The notes under the pieces are model-generated. The model made no database searches. It saw only the letters and a list, made by a program, of their open reading frames with translations, and was not told where the DNA came from. 64,000 nucleotides of DNA from Acetobacterium malicum subsp. dehalogenans DSM 11527. Lineage in GTDB: Bacteria; Bacillota; Clostridia; Eubacteriales; Eubacteriaceae. Made by a program: the position numbers and the translations under genes. Location: NCBI RefSeq assembly GCF_000472665.1, contig NZ_AXAC01000024.1, forward strand, positions 17,128 through 81,127, read 5' to 3'. Shown here one piece after another: positions 1 through 11,488 of this stretch (positions are counted from its first letter, which is position 1; each line of letters starts with the position of its first letter).

Positions 1-1588
1 ATTTTCCTTCGCTGAGGATGACCGCTCTTTCCAGGACATGCTTCAACTCCCGAACATTTCCGGGCCAGGAGCATTCCATCAGATAGGCCATGGCATCCGG
101 GGATAATCGTTTTTCTTCTAACTGATATTTTATTTTAAACTCTTCCAAAAAGCGATTACATAATAGCGGAATATCTTCGGTATGCCGCCGTAGTGGCGGC
201 GTGTTGATTTCCACCACATTCAATCGATAGTAGAGATCCTCCCGGAAACGATTATCGGCTACTGCCTGTTTAATATCGACATTGGTGGCGCAGACAATCC
301 GCACATCAACATAGATGGTTTTCTCGCCACCCACTCGTTCAAATTCCTGCTGCTGAATAATCCGTAGCACCTTCGCCTGGAGGTCCACGTCCATTTCCCC
401 GATCTCATCCAGAAACAGCGTACCATGATTGGCCAGTTCAAATTTCCCCAGCCGCCGTTTGTCGGCCCCGGTAAAGGCCCCCTTTTCATGACCGAACAGT
501 TCACTTTCCAATAAGTTAGGCGGTAAAGCGGCGCAATTCACTTTAATCAACGGACCCAGACAACGTTTGCTGTTAAAATGCAGAGCTTTGGCCACCAGCT
601 CTTTTCCAGTTCCACTTTCACCCTGAATCAAAACGTTGACATCCTTATCGGCGACCTTATTGATTAGTTCATACATATCCTGCATGATCACACTTTGCCC
701 AACAATTTCGTCAAAGCCCCGCTTTTTTAGCAGTTCTTTCTTGAGATGCTTATTTTCCTGCTTTAATTTATAATAATTTTTAAACTTATCCGTCGTTTCC
801 GATATCGCCAGTTCAGTGGGTATCCGCTCAAAGCTGGAGCCGCCGATATAACCGATGGTCTGGGAATTTTTATAGAAATAATAGGCATCCTCCGGAGAAT
901 TAATGGGGCCGCCATAGATCATCTTATAGGTTCGGGGATTGATCTCATCGACGGCAGCAAAAATTGCTTCAGTCATTTCCAGACATTCGTTAATGGTGGA
1001 AAAAACTTTACCGGATTTCTCGCCGCCCCGGGTCCAGCCAAAATGAGCACAGATCACATCCACGCCTACCCGGGTCATCGCCCGGGCCTGCTCCTGATCA
1101 AAAACAAAGGCAATGGTAAAGAGGTTGGCAGCCACCGCTTTTTCCATAAACTCAATTTCCTGGTCATAACCCAGCCCTTTTTCCTCCAGCCATTCCCGGA
1201 ATTGACCATCAACCAGACCAATGGTGGGAAAATTATTGACCCCGCTAAAACCCAGATCCCGGACTTTTTGAATCAGTTCCTGATGGGTATAGTTGGGATC
1301 AGTGGCATTAATACCGCAGATCACCGCCCGTTCCTTAAGCTTAGGCAATATTTCCCGGCTGGAAAAGTCAAATACCAGCTCATTGCTATTGGCAAATGGC
1401 ATCATACATCCAATCGAAGGAATCCCCGCCGACCGAAATCGCCCGGCACTGAGGGCCAACAGTAAATCAGCCCCGCCCTTAACGGCCTGCTTGGCAAAAA
1501 GCCCGGACCCTACGGCCACCCCAATCACTGGTTTATTCATCTTCAAACTATTCTGGATCATTTTCTCGATGGCTTCTTTTTTCTTCAT
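1..1588 (-). CDS. Sigma-54-dependent activator with N-terminal PEP-hydrolase-like TIM barrel (C-terminus beyond edge)
   Basis: Translation from the ATG at 1588 stays open to the left edge, so only the N-terminal 529 residues are seen. Residues 1 to about 270 match the phosphoenolpyruvate hydrolase-like TIM-barrel family (PF09370), with motifs such as GVAVGSGLFAKQA and ICAHFGWTRGG. After a short charged linker, an AAA+ sigma-54 interaction domain begins near residue 290: Walker A GESGTGKE (about 320), the sigma-54 contact loop GAFTGA (about 369), Walker B TLFLDEIGEM, and PGNVREL near the edge. The DNA-binding HTH should lie to the left. The barrel takes the place of a usual receiver, PAS or GAF sensor, so it probably senses a metabolite (inference). 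rpoN is in the same window at 35.9-37.3 kb. No upstream partner is visible on this side; rnpB lies before it. Confidence 0.85.
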   Translation of the reverse strand, partial: MKKKEAIEKMIQNSLKMNKPVIGVAVGSGLFAKQAVKGGADLLLALSAGRFRSAGIPSIGCMMPFANSNELVFDFSSREILPKLKERAVICGINATDPNYTHQELIQKVRDLGFSGVNNFPTIGLVDGQFREWLEEKGLGYDQEIEFMEKAVAANLFTIAFVFDQEQARAMTRVGVDVICAHFGWTRGGEKSGKVFSTINECLEMTEAIFAAVDEINPRTYKMIYGGPINSPEDAYYFYKNSQTIGYIGGSSFERIPTELAISETTDKFKNYYKLKQENKHLKKELLKKRGFDEIVGQSVIMQDMYELINKVADKDVNVLIQGESGTGKELVAKALHFNSKRCLGPLIKVNCAALPPNLLESELFGHEKGAFTGADKRRLGKFELANHGTLFLDEIGEMDVDLQAKVLRIIQQQEFERVGGEKTIYVDVRIVCATNVDIKQAVADNRFREDLYYRLNVVEINTPPLRRHTEDIPLLCNRFLEEFKIKYQLEEKRLSPDAMAYLMECSWPGNVRELKHVLERAVILSEGK

Positions 1589-1646
1589 GGTTTTTCTCCC
1601 ACTCATATCAATCTGACTTTATTATACAGCCCCCTGTCAAAAAACG

Positions 1647-1678
1647 CAAAAAGACTATTGCAGTGTTCTGCAATAGTC
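1647..1678 (-). terminator. Distal rnpB terminator
   Basis: Perfect 11-bp stem (GACTATTGCAG / CTGCAATAGTC) with a 4-nt loop at 1653-1678, followed on the minus strand by a run of T. It lies beyond the palindromic element at 1679-1822, and a near-copy of the hairpin lies at 1823-1848. It still has the U tract, so it is probably the working terminator. Confidence 0.75.
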
Positions 1679-1822
1679 CCAGACTGTCAAAAAAGATAAC
1701 CCAGTACCGACAATTGTTACATCATGTTGTACGCATCGGAGCGGACACGGCGAAGCCTGTCCGATTCCGCGGCGAACAACAGATTCACAATTGGTCGGTA
1801 CGGTAGTTTAGCGACAACCTCA
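1679..1822. repeat. Palindromic repeat element, copy 1
   Basis: Imperfect palindrome with outer arms AGTACCGAC...GTCGGTACGGT (core about 1703-1805) and inner arms around CATGTTGTACGC/GCGAACAACAG. Conserved non-palindromic ends run from CAGACTGTCAAAAAAGATAAC on the left to AGTTTAGCGACAACCTCA on the right. Other copies: 20664-20792, 26080-26203, 31104-31204, 33412-33471 and 37385-37621. This copy splits the rnpB terminator region and has a near-identical hairpin on each side. It has no credible coding content; it resembles a REP/MITE-like non-autonomous element. Confidence 0.85.
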
Positions 1823-1848
1823 GACTATTGCAGAGTCCTGCAATAGTC
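1823..1848 (-). terminator. Proximal duplicate of the rnpB terminator hairpin, without U tract
   Basis: Stem GACTATTGCAG/CTGCAATAGTC is identical to the distal hairpin at 1653-1678; only the loop differs (AGTC against TGTT). On the minus strand it is followed by the repeat element rather than by a T run, so it may no longer terminate. It looks like the target-site half of a duplication made when the element inserted. Confidence 0.6.
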
Positions 1849-1864
1849 CTTACTTACATTTGTG

Positions 1865-2205
1865 ATTTACTAAATCTATAAGCCGAGTTCTGTTTAAATA
1901 GTCATCTATCTCGATTTATTGTTACCAATAAATTCTAGCGACCTACCATAGGACAACGACGAGCAGCCGTCTTTCAAGGTCCGTTCTTGGTCTTGCTCCA
2001 GGTGGGGTTTACATAGCCGCTGTGTCACCACAACGCTGGTGAGCTCTTACCTCACCCTTTCATCCTTACCATTGCTGGCGGTATACTTTCTGTTGCACTT
2101 GCCTTAGAGTCGCCTCCACCGGGTGTTACCCGGCACCCTGCTCTGAGGAGCTCGGACTTTCCTCAACCGGATTGCTCCGGGTGCGACTATCTGATTTACT
2201 AAATC
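1865..2205 (-). ncRNA. rnpB: RNase P RNA
   Basis: Catalytic RNA of RNase P, which matures tRNA 5' ends. On the minus strand the 5' region holds GAGGAAAGTCCGAGCTCC and GCAGGGTGCCGGG, the middle holds AAACCCCACCTGGAGCAAGA, and the 3' end carries ACAGAACTCGGCTTATAG. All are conserved in bacterial RNase P RNA. The ends were set from the promoter at 2211-2239 and from the terminal pairing. The sequence GATTTAGTAAATC occurs at both ends (2193-2205 and 1865-1877). It is almost self-complementary, so the two copies could pair and lengthen helix P1. Confidence 0.93.
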
Positions 2206-2210
2206 ACTAT

Positions 2211-2239
2211 AGTATACACTGTCTGCTCTAAAACTTCAA
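2211..2239 (-). promoter_or_regulatory. Sigma-A promoter of rnpB
   Basis: On the minus strand, TTGAAG (2239-2234), 17 bp, then TATACT (2216-2211). The expected transcript start near 2204 coincides with the predicted RNA 5' end. Confidence 0.75.
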
Positions 2240-2258
2240 GCCTTTTTTACTGTAACCC

Positions 2259-3377
2259 TTAATAATTCACAATAAAATCCCGGGCTGTTTCGGCTACGAT
2301 CATTTCCGGGCAGGCATCTGCCAGGCCCGCTGTCAGTATTTGCTGGAAGCAGTTGGTTACCCATTTCTCAGTACCATAATGGCCGGCATCCAGGACCCAG
2401 ATGTTGTTTTCCAGGGCCCGTTGCCCGTCGTGGTGCTTGAGATCCCCGGTGATCAGCACATCCGCTCGTTTAGCTTTGGCCAGACCGATCATGTCCGCTC
2501 CAGCGCCGGAACAGATGGCCACCCGCCGGACGATATCCGGCACCTTGCCAGCTCCTCTTAAGGCGACCAGACCCAGCCGTTCTTTGGTATTGGCAATGAA
2601 ATCTGCGGCATCCATCGGTTGGCTTAACACCCCAATTTTTCCCAATCCGTTTTCATTGATCAGACCACCGTTTTCCAGAGCGATGACGTCATAGGCCATT
2701 TCTTCATAAGGGTGATTTCTTTTTAACGCAGCAATCAGATTCTTTAAATCCGGTGCAGCGACTATCGCTTCAATCCGGTCTTCGGAAACACTGGTCAGTT
2801 TATTGAGATCGCCAATAAAAGGTTGGGCCCCCTCAAGCGGACGGAAGGTACCGGTACCGGGCGAGCGATAGGTGCAATAATCATAATCGCCAATAGCTCC
2901 GGCGCCATTTTTCCCCAACACTTCAATGATTTTGGGACTGGCCTCCACCGGGGTAAAAACCACCAGCTTGTAATAAGCCGTCGGATTGGAAGGTTCCAGC
3001 GTTTTGATCTTTTCGAGACCCATAATCTCGGCCAGATAATGATTAAGTCCTCTTGCGGCCTTATCCAAATTGGTATGGGCTACATAAACAGCGACATCAT
3101 TTTTGATTAGCTGGGCAATGATTTGACCCTTTTCCCAGTCGGTGGACAGAGTTTTTAAACCATTGAAAATAAATGGGTGATGGGCGATAATCAGGTCCGC
3201 CTGCTTCTTAACGGCCTCATCTACCACCTCGGCGGTGATATCCAGAGTTAACAGAATCCGCTTGATAATCTGCTGACGGGATCCTACCTGAAGACCGACG
3301 TTATCCCAGTCTTCGGCCAGTTTTTCGGGAGCATGGGTTTCAATTATTTGGATGATTTGATTTAGTTTGACAGACAT
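2259..3377 (-). CDS. Nif3-like dinuclear metal centre protein (YqfO type)
   Basis: 372-residue member of the NIF3/DUF34 family. It is the long form, with a PII-like insert of about 120 residues between the two Nif3 halves (from about residue 130 to 240), as in B. subtilis YqfO. Visible metal-site motifs are IIAHHPFIFNGLKTL near residue 65 and the C-terminal ITGDLKHHDGQRALE and DAGHYGTE. The biochemical role is unsettled; GTP cyclohydrolase-like and metal-chaperone roles have been proposed for relatives. The start lies 15 bp inside the end of trmK and has a GAGGTG ribosome-binding site, so translation is probably coupled. It is the last gene of the dnaG-rpoD-trmK operon, a common arrangement in Firmicutes. 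Confidence 0.9.
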   Translation of the reverse strand: MSVKLNQIIQIIETHAPEKLAEDWDNVGLQVGSRQQIIKRILLTLDITAEVVDEAVKKQADLIIAHHPFIFNGLKTLSTDWEKGQIIAQLIKNDVAVYVAHTNLDKAARGLNHYLAEIMGLEKIKTLEPSNPTAYYKLVVFTPVEASPKIIEVLGKNGAGAIGDYDYCTYRSPGTGTFRPLEGAQPFIGDLNKLTSVSEDRIEAIVAAPDLKNLIAALKRNHPYEEMAYDVIALENGGLINENGLGKIGVLSQPMDAADFIANTKERLGLVALRGAGKVPDIVRRVAICSGAGADMIGLAKAKRADVLITGDLKHHDGQRALENNIWVLDAGHYGTEKWVTNCFQQILTAGLADACPEMIVAETARDFIVNY

Positions 3378-4063
3378 CTTTTCACCTCATTCAGTTTTTC
3401 GATAAACAAACTGCTTTCCTGAAATTGTTTCGCTGCAACCACTGTGGTTTTTCCCCGGGTACTCCTGACAATCTGCTGCTCCAGAAATATTTTCCGTTCG
3501 ATCAGCGCTATGAGTAGAGGATGTTTATAGAGATAAAATTCGAAACCCAATTCATATTCCAAGGGATTGGTAAAAGTCATCGTTCCCGGTTCAGCAACAA
3601 TTATTTCGTAAACCCGATCCCCCTCACGAGCCAGCTCTTCTCTGATGATGCGAAAACCGGATGCGGCCAGATATTTTCGCAGCACTGCCTGATTATTCAT
3701 CGGCTGGAGCACCAGTTTTTTCTTCTGTCTGGCCACATCTGGCTGGGCTTCCAGCAAGTCCCGGATCAGGAGCCCCCCCATGCCAGCCATGACGACGGCG
3801 TCAACCTCTCCGGGTTTAAGCACAGAGAGACCCGAACCAAGTCGGGTCTCTATCTGTTTTTCCAATTGCTGTTCACTGATAATTATTTCAGCTTTTTTAA
3901 GCGGCTGCTGGTTGGTATCACTGGCGATTGCCCGGGAAACCAAATTGTTTCCGACCAGGTACACCGGTAGATAACCATGGTCGGTACCAATATCGGCCAT
4001 GGACTTTACTCCAGCCACACAGCTGGCAATCACTTCAAGCCTTGGACTTAACTTAATCTTCAT
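3362..4063 (-). CDS. trmK: tRNA (adenine(22)-N1)-methyltransferase
   Basis: 233 residues, about the usual length for TrmK (COG2384), which makes m1A22 in bacterial tRNA. The SAM-binding motif MADIGTDHGYLPVYL lies at about residues 22-36 and the catalytic-region motif VVMAGMGGLLI near residue 90. LVLQPMNN follows at about 120. The C-terminal third is a helical domain. It begins one base after the rpoD stop and overlaps nif3, as in the conserved dnaG-rpoD-trmK-nif3 order of Firmicutes. Confidence 0.93.
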   Translation of the reverse strand: MKIKLSPRLEVIASCVAGVKSMADIGTDHGYLPVYLVGNNLVSRAIASDTNQQPLKKAEIIISEQQLEKQIETRLGSGLSVLKPGEVDAVVMAGMGGLLIRDLLEAQPDVARQKKKLVLQPMNNQAVLRKYLAASGFRIIREELAREGDRVYEIIVAEPGTMTFTNPLEYELGFEFYLYKHPLLIALIERKIFLEQQIVRSTRGKTTVVAAKQFQESSLFIEKLNEVKRCLSN

Positions 4064-4064
4064 T

Positions 4065-5216
4065 TTAGGTTAAATAATCCTTTAATTTCTTGCTGCGGCT
4101 GGGATGTCTCAGTTTGCGTAAGGCCTTCGCTTCAATTTGTCTTATTCGTTCGCGGGTGACATTGAATTCTTTGCCGACTTCTTCCAACGTCCGAGCCCGG
4201 CCATCATCTAAACCAAAACGCAATCGCAGAACCTTTTCTTCCCGTTCGGTCAGGGTGTTCAAGACCTCAATCAGCTGTTCTTTCAGCAATGCATAAGAGG
4301 CGGCTTCGGCTGGTGCCGGAGCATCTTCATCAGGAATGAAATCACCCAAATGGCTGTCTTCTTCTTCCCCGATTGGTGTTTCCAGAGAAACCGGATCCTG
4401 AGCAATTTTCTGTATTTCGCGAACCTTTTCTTCCGAGAAGCCCATTTCCTTACCAATTTCGGCTGGGGTCGGTTCCCGTCCATATTCCTGTAACAATTGC
4501 CGGGAAACCCGGATCAGTTTATTAATGGTCTCGACCATATGCACCGGAATCCGGATCGTTCTGGCTTGATCGGCAATGGCCCGGGTAATCGCCTGGCGAA
4601 TCCACCAGGTGGCGTAGGTACTGAATTTAAAACCTTTTGTATAGTCGAATTTCTCAACCGCCTTGATCAAACCCAGGTTTCCTTCCTGGATCAGATCCAG
4701 AAATGACATTCCCCGCCCCACATAACGCTTGGCAATACTGACGACCAGACGGAGGTTGGCTTCGGCCAATTCTTTTTTGGCGGAATCGTCGCCAGCTTCC
4801 ATCCGACGGGCCAGAGCCATTTCTTCATCACCGGTTAATAAGGGGACCTTACCGATTTCTTTGAGGTATAAACGAACCGGGTCATTGACACTGACCGAAT
4901 CTGCCAGCTCAATTTCCTTCTGGTTTTCTTCCTCAAGCTCCGCGGCCTCCAGAGCTTCCAGTTCGAGATCGGTAAAGGCAATTTCGATCCCTTCCTTTTG
5001 CAGGTATAAATAGATTGAATCAATTTCTTCGGGATCAAGATCCGCCTTATCCAGAATTTCTTCAAAATCGTGGTTATTTAAATTCCCTTTTGATTTTCCG
5101 CGTTTTAACAGCTGCTGCACTTCTGGCATCAGCTCAATTGCGACTTTTTCAATTTCAATGATGTCGTCGTCAATATCGATGATCACATCGTCGGTTTTTG
5201 CTTTCTCTAGTTTCAT
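4065..5216 (-). CDS. rpoD: Housekeeping RNA polymerase sigma factor (sigma-70/SigA)
   Basis: 383 residues, typical of Firmicutes SigA. An acidic N-terminal region 1.1 is followed by region 1.2 ([16 protein letters not shown], about residue 111), and regions 2.1-2.4 include [19 protein letters not shown] and [12 protein letters not shown]. Region 3 then leads to region 4.2, with the helix-turn-helix [20 protein letters not shown]. It lies between dnaG and trmK with gaps of one base on each side, so the three are one transcription unit. It recognises the TTGACA/TATAAT-type promoters seen here at rnpB, cggR and flgB. Confidence 0.97.
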   Translation of the reverse strand: MKLEKAKTDDVIIDIDDDIIEIEKVAIELMPEVQQLLKRGKSKGNLNNHDFEEILDKADLDPEEIDSIYLYLQKEGIEIAFTDLELEALEAAELEEENQKEIELADSVSVNDPVRLYLKEIGKVPLLTGDEEMALARRMEAGDDSAKKELAEANLRLVVSIAKRYVGRGMSFLDLIQEGNLGLIKAVEKFDYTKGFKFSTYATWWIRQAITRAIADQARTIRIPVHMVETINKLIRVSRQLLQEYGREPTPAEIGKEMGFSEEKVREIQKIAQDPVSLETPIGEEEDSHLGDFIPDEDAPAPAEAASYALLKEQLIEVLNTLTEREEKVLRLRFGLDDGRARTLEEVGKEFNVTRERIRQIEAKALRKLRHPSRSKKLKDYLT

Positions 5217-5217
5217 T

Positions 5218-6996
5218 TTAGTGCCTCCCGTTTTCTTTCATCATTTTCTTAATCTCTATGAATTGATTGGTGAGCCGTGCCACCTCATCGTCGTTACCAT
5301 TGGTTGATTCTCTTTTTATTTGTTCAGAAAGTCGGTCAAGCTGAGCTTCATTATAAAAACGATTCATTATTTCCAAAGCATCTTGATAATCTGACCGGGA
5401 GACTTCATCCTCGTTCATCATAAACTCAACTATTTTTTTGACTTCTTCTGAATCTTCAAAATGTGACATAATCTGATTGACTTCAAACCTGATCCCTGTT
5501 TTGCGCTTGTCTGAAAGGGTCCTGAGTAAATCTTTATAAAAAGGATCGGTCAGATAGTCCATCGGAAACTCATCGATGATGTCGGGTGTTTTTAAACAAA
5601 AGCGAATCGCTAATTCTTGGGCTTTTTTATATGCCCTGGGAATTTTTAGCGGGGCGGCTTCGCTGGGGGGTAGCTCCACCAGCTGGGAAGAATTGTCGGA
5701 TCGGGTTTTTGAACGCAAAACTTCGCGCCGGATCACTTCCTGATTAATTCCCGTTTCACCGGCAACTATTTTGCTGTAATAATCAATTTCTACCGATGTC
5801 TCCAGCTGTCGCAATACTTTGATTGCCTCATTGCCATAGCGGAGCCGGCCATCAGTTTGGGACAGATCGTTGTGACTTTTTAGTAACTCCAGCTCATACT
5901 CAACAATCGTTAAAGCCTTGGCAACAAAATCCTTAAAGCCCTGCTGGCCATACTTCTGGACAAAGGAATCGGGATCCTCATTTATCGGCAAGTTTAATAT
6001 TTTAACATTTAAGCTAGTTTTTTTCAAGATATTCATGGCTTTTTCAGTTGCCGATTTCCCCGCGCTATCTCCATCAAAGGCAATAATCACTTCGCTGGCA
6101 TAGCGTTCCAGGATTTTTCCATGAAACGGGGTAAAGGCCGTACCCAACGCAGCCACGGTATTCTTGATCCCTTTTTCATACAAGGAGATCACATCCATAT
6201 AGCCTTCAACAATAAATAAACGCCCTTCTTCCAAAAAGTTTTTGCAGTGATTCAAATTATAGAGCTCATAACTTTTAGAAAAAATAGGGGTTTCTGGGGA
6301 ATTAAGATATTTGGGCCCATTTTGTCCGGCTGCCATCAAGCGACCACCGAAGCCGACAATCTGGCCCCGGGGATTAACGATCGGAAACATAATCCGGCTG
6401 CGGAACCGATCATAATGTCGTTTCTTTTCCGAAGCCAGAATCAGACCTGAATCCAGCATTTCCGTCATCGTAAAGCCTTTGGTGTTAAGGAAATCGGTTA
6501 ATCGACTCCAGTCTTCACTGGCATAACCCACCCCAAATTCCCGGATCGTTTCCTGACTGATCCCTCGCTGCAGCAGATATTCCCGGGCTGGTCGCTCTGT
6601 TTTTAAAACTTTGTAATAGTAATTCGCCGCTTCCCGGTGCATTTCATACAGGCGTTTCTTTTTTTCGTAAGCCTGATGATCTTCCTGTTGGTTCTGCTTT
6701 TCCGGCAAAACCATATTTACCCGAGCTGCCAGAAATTTGAGTGCGTCGACAAAAGGCAGTTTTTCCATTTCCATAACAAAGGTAATTACATTGCCGCCCG
6801 CTCCGCAGCCAAAACAATGATATAACTGTTTTTCTCGGGAAACCGTGAACGATGCCGTTTTTTCATTATGAAACGGACATTTACCTTTGAAAGAATTACC
6901 CACCCGTTTTAAGGTCATGTAACCCGAAGCGATATCCACAATATCATTTGCCTCAATGACAGATTGTATCAATTCTTCGGAGTAGTAATTTGTCAT
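5218..6996 (-). CDS. dnaG: DNA primase
   Basis: 592 residues. The CHC2 zinc finger at the N-terminus has Cys40, His43, Cys61 and Cys64 ([11 protein letters not shown] and [10 protein letters not shown]). The catalytic core carries the Toprim motifs [16 protein letters not shown] (about residue 258) and [11 protein letters not shown] (about 310). A C-terminal DnaB-binding helical region follows. It makes RNA primers for replication. It is the first gene of the dnaG-rpoD-trmK-nif3 operon. The start has GGAAAAA upstream, and the 218-bp gap to the divergent gene at 7215 should hold both promoters; I could not assign a convincing -35/-10 pair for dnaG. Confidence 0.97.
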   Translation of the reverse strand: MTNYYSEELIQSVIEANDIVDIASGYMTLKRVGNSFKGKCPFHNEKTASFTVSREKQLYHCFGCGAGGNVITFVMEMEKLPFVDALKFLAARVNMVLPEKQNQQEDHQAYEKKKRLYEMHREAANYYYKVLKTERPAREYLLQRGISQETIREFGVGYASEDWSRLTDFLNTKGFTMTEMLDSGLILASEKKRHYDRFRSRIMFPIVNPRGQIVGFGGRLMAAGQNGPKYLNSPETPIFSKSYELYNLNHCKNFLEEGRLFIVEGYMDVISLYEKGIKNTVAALGTAFTPFHGKILERYASEVIIAFDGDSAGKSATEKAMNILKKTSLNVKILNLPINEDPDSFVQKYGQQGFKDFVAKALTIVEYELELLKSHNDLSQTDGRLRYGNEAIKVLRQLETSVEIDYYSKIVAGETGINQEVIRREVLRSKTRSDNSSQLVELPPSEAAPLKIPRAYKKAQELAIRFCLKTPDIIDEFPMDYLTDPFYKDLLRTLSDKRKTGIRFEVNQIMSHFEDSEEVKKIVEFMMNEDEVSRSDYQDALEIMNRFYNEAQLDRLSEQIKRESTNGNDDEVARLTNQFIEIKKMMKENGRH

Positions 6997-7214
6997 TTGT
7001 TTTTTCCTTTTTTATAAAGTCTTGACTTTTGAGGGTCTATTAACTCTATTCTAAATAAAATTCAATTCTCCTTTTTTTAATATCCTTTATTTTCAAATTT
7101 AAACAAAAATAAAGTTTCATTAATCTTTCAAAATATTATCAACAGTGGATAATATTTAATTATTGGGGTATTTAAAAACTAATAACACTATTTTTAAAAG
7201 AAAGAGGTATTTTT

Positions 7215-7472
7215 ATGGAAAAGAAAAAAGTTATTGAAGTCATTCATGAAAAAGTGAAAGTTGCCAATTTTGATGATCATGGAAAAGCTGTTCTCAACAT
7301 GGATGACGTCGGCGACGGCCAAGTGATTATGGATGTGCTTGAAGAATTGAAATCAGATACAAGCTTCGATTTTGATTTTGACTTGGACAAAATGTTATTA
7401 ACCGTTCATAATCCTGATGATGATCTGGACGGATTTGCCAGAAGACACCCATCTCCCCAAAAATGTAAATAG
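7215..7472 (+). CDS. Small acidic hypothetical protein
   Basis: 85 residues, not recognised. It is strongly acidic in the second half (FDFDFDLDK, NPDDDLDGF) and has no signal peptide or membrane segment. The ribosome-binding site AAAGAGG lies 8 bases before ATG, and a strong rho-independent terminator follows at 7515-7549, so it is a single-gene unit divergent from dnaG. The site, terminator and protein-like composition argue that it is real. Confidence 0.7.
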   Translation: MEKKKVIEVIHEKVKVANFDDHGKAVLNMDDVGDGQVIMDVLEELKSDTSFDFDFDLDKMLLTVHNPDDDLDGFARRHPSPQKCK

Positions 7473-7514
7473 AATTGACCCAAAAACCCTATCTAGCGGT
7501 TAATAAACGAACTA

Positions 7515-7549
7515 AAAGCTCCATTGGACTAGACCAATGGAGCTTTTTC
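7515..7549 (+). terminator. Rho-independent terminator of the 7215 gene
   Basis: Stem AAGCTCCATTGG / CCAATGGAGCTT with a 6-nt loop, followed by TTTTT on the plus strand. Confidence 0.88.
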
Positions 7550-7564
7550 TGTGATTAAACGTCA

Positions 7565-7586
7565 GAGAAACCCCGCAGGGTTTCTC
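7565..7586 (-). terminator. Hairpin after the PFOR gene
   Basis: GAGAAACCC / GGGTTTCTC stem with a 4-nt loop, 16 bp past the PFOR stop. There is no long U tract on the minus strand, so it may be a weak terminator or an mRNA 3' stabiliser. Confidence 0.5.
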
Positions 7587-7601
7587 CGCTTATAGATTAA
7601 A

Positions 7602-11189
<3,588 letters not shown>

Positions 11190-11371
11190 CTATGAAATTA
11201 TATCATATTAGTTTTTGAGTGTATACACTTTAATAAGGGTAATTTTTTGCTGCTATTTTCCGGCAATTTTTAACTTGTTTACCCGAAAACGATTAACGTT
11301 ATACTTTTTTATGATTTATATTTCTTTTAAATGGATAAGATAGTTTGTTCGAGAACTTTTATTCACGCAAA

Positions 11372-11453
11372 CTACTTTTTCACAATAATTCACTGCGGAT
11401 GAACTGTTAAAATGTTTAATAACAGTTCATCAACAGTAATTTTTGTGAAGTAA
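11372..11453. repeat. Large imperfect inverted repeat between symporter and PFOR genes
   Basis: The centre is a perfect stem, GATGAACTGTTA at 11398-11409 against its complement ending at 11431. It is extended on both sides by ACTTTTTCACAATAATT at the left and AATTTTTGTGAAGT at the right. The whole can fold into one long hairpin of about 80 nt on either strand. It is in the 3' region of the symporter gene, but no U tract follows on the minus strand. The rest of the 11127-11488 gap is AT-rich, without an ORF, and probably holds the PFOR promoter. Confidence 0.6.
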
Positions 11454-11488
11454 TAACTTTTTTTATTTTTTTTATTGCTCAAAAATCA

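Noticed and set aside
1043..1616. Plus-strand frames opposite the sigma-54 activator
   Set aside because: They mirror a clear minus-strand protein with family motifs throughout; no site or family support on the plus strand.
1690..1820. Reading frames through the palindromic repeat elements, e.g. at 26112-26324 and 37379-37618
   Set aside because: They exist only because the repeat is open by chance; similar peptides recur solely where the element recurs, and none has a ribosome-binding site.
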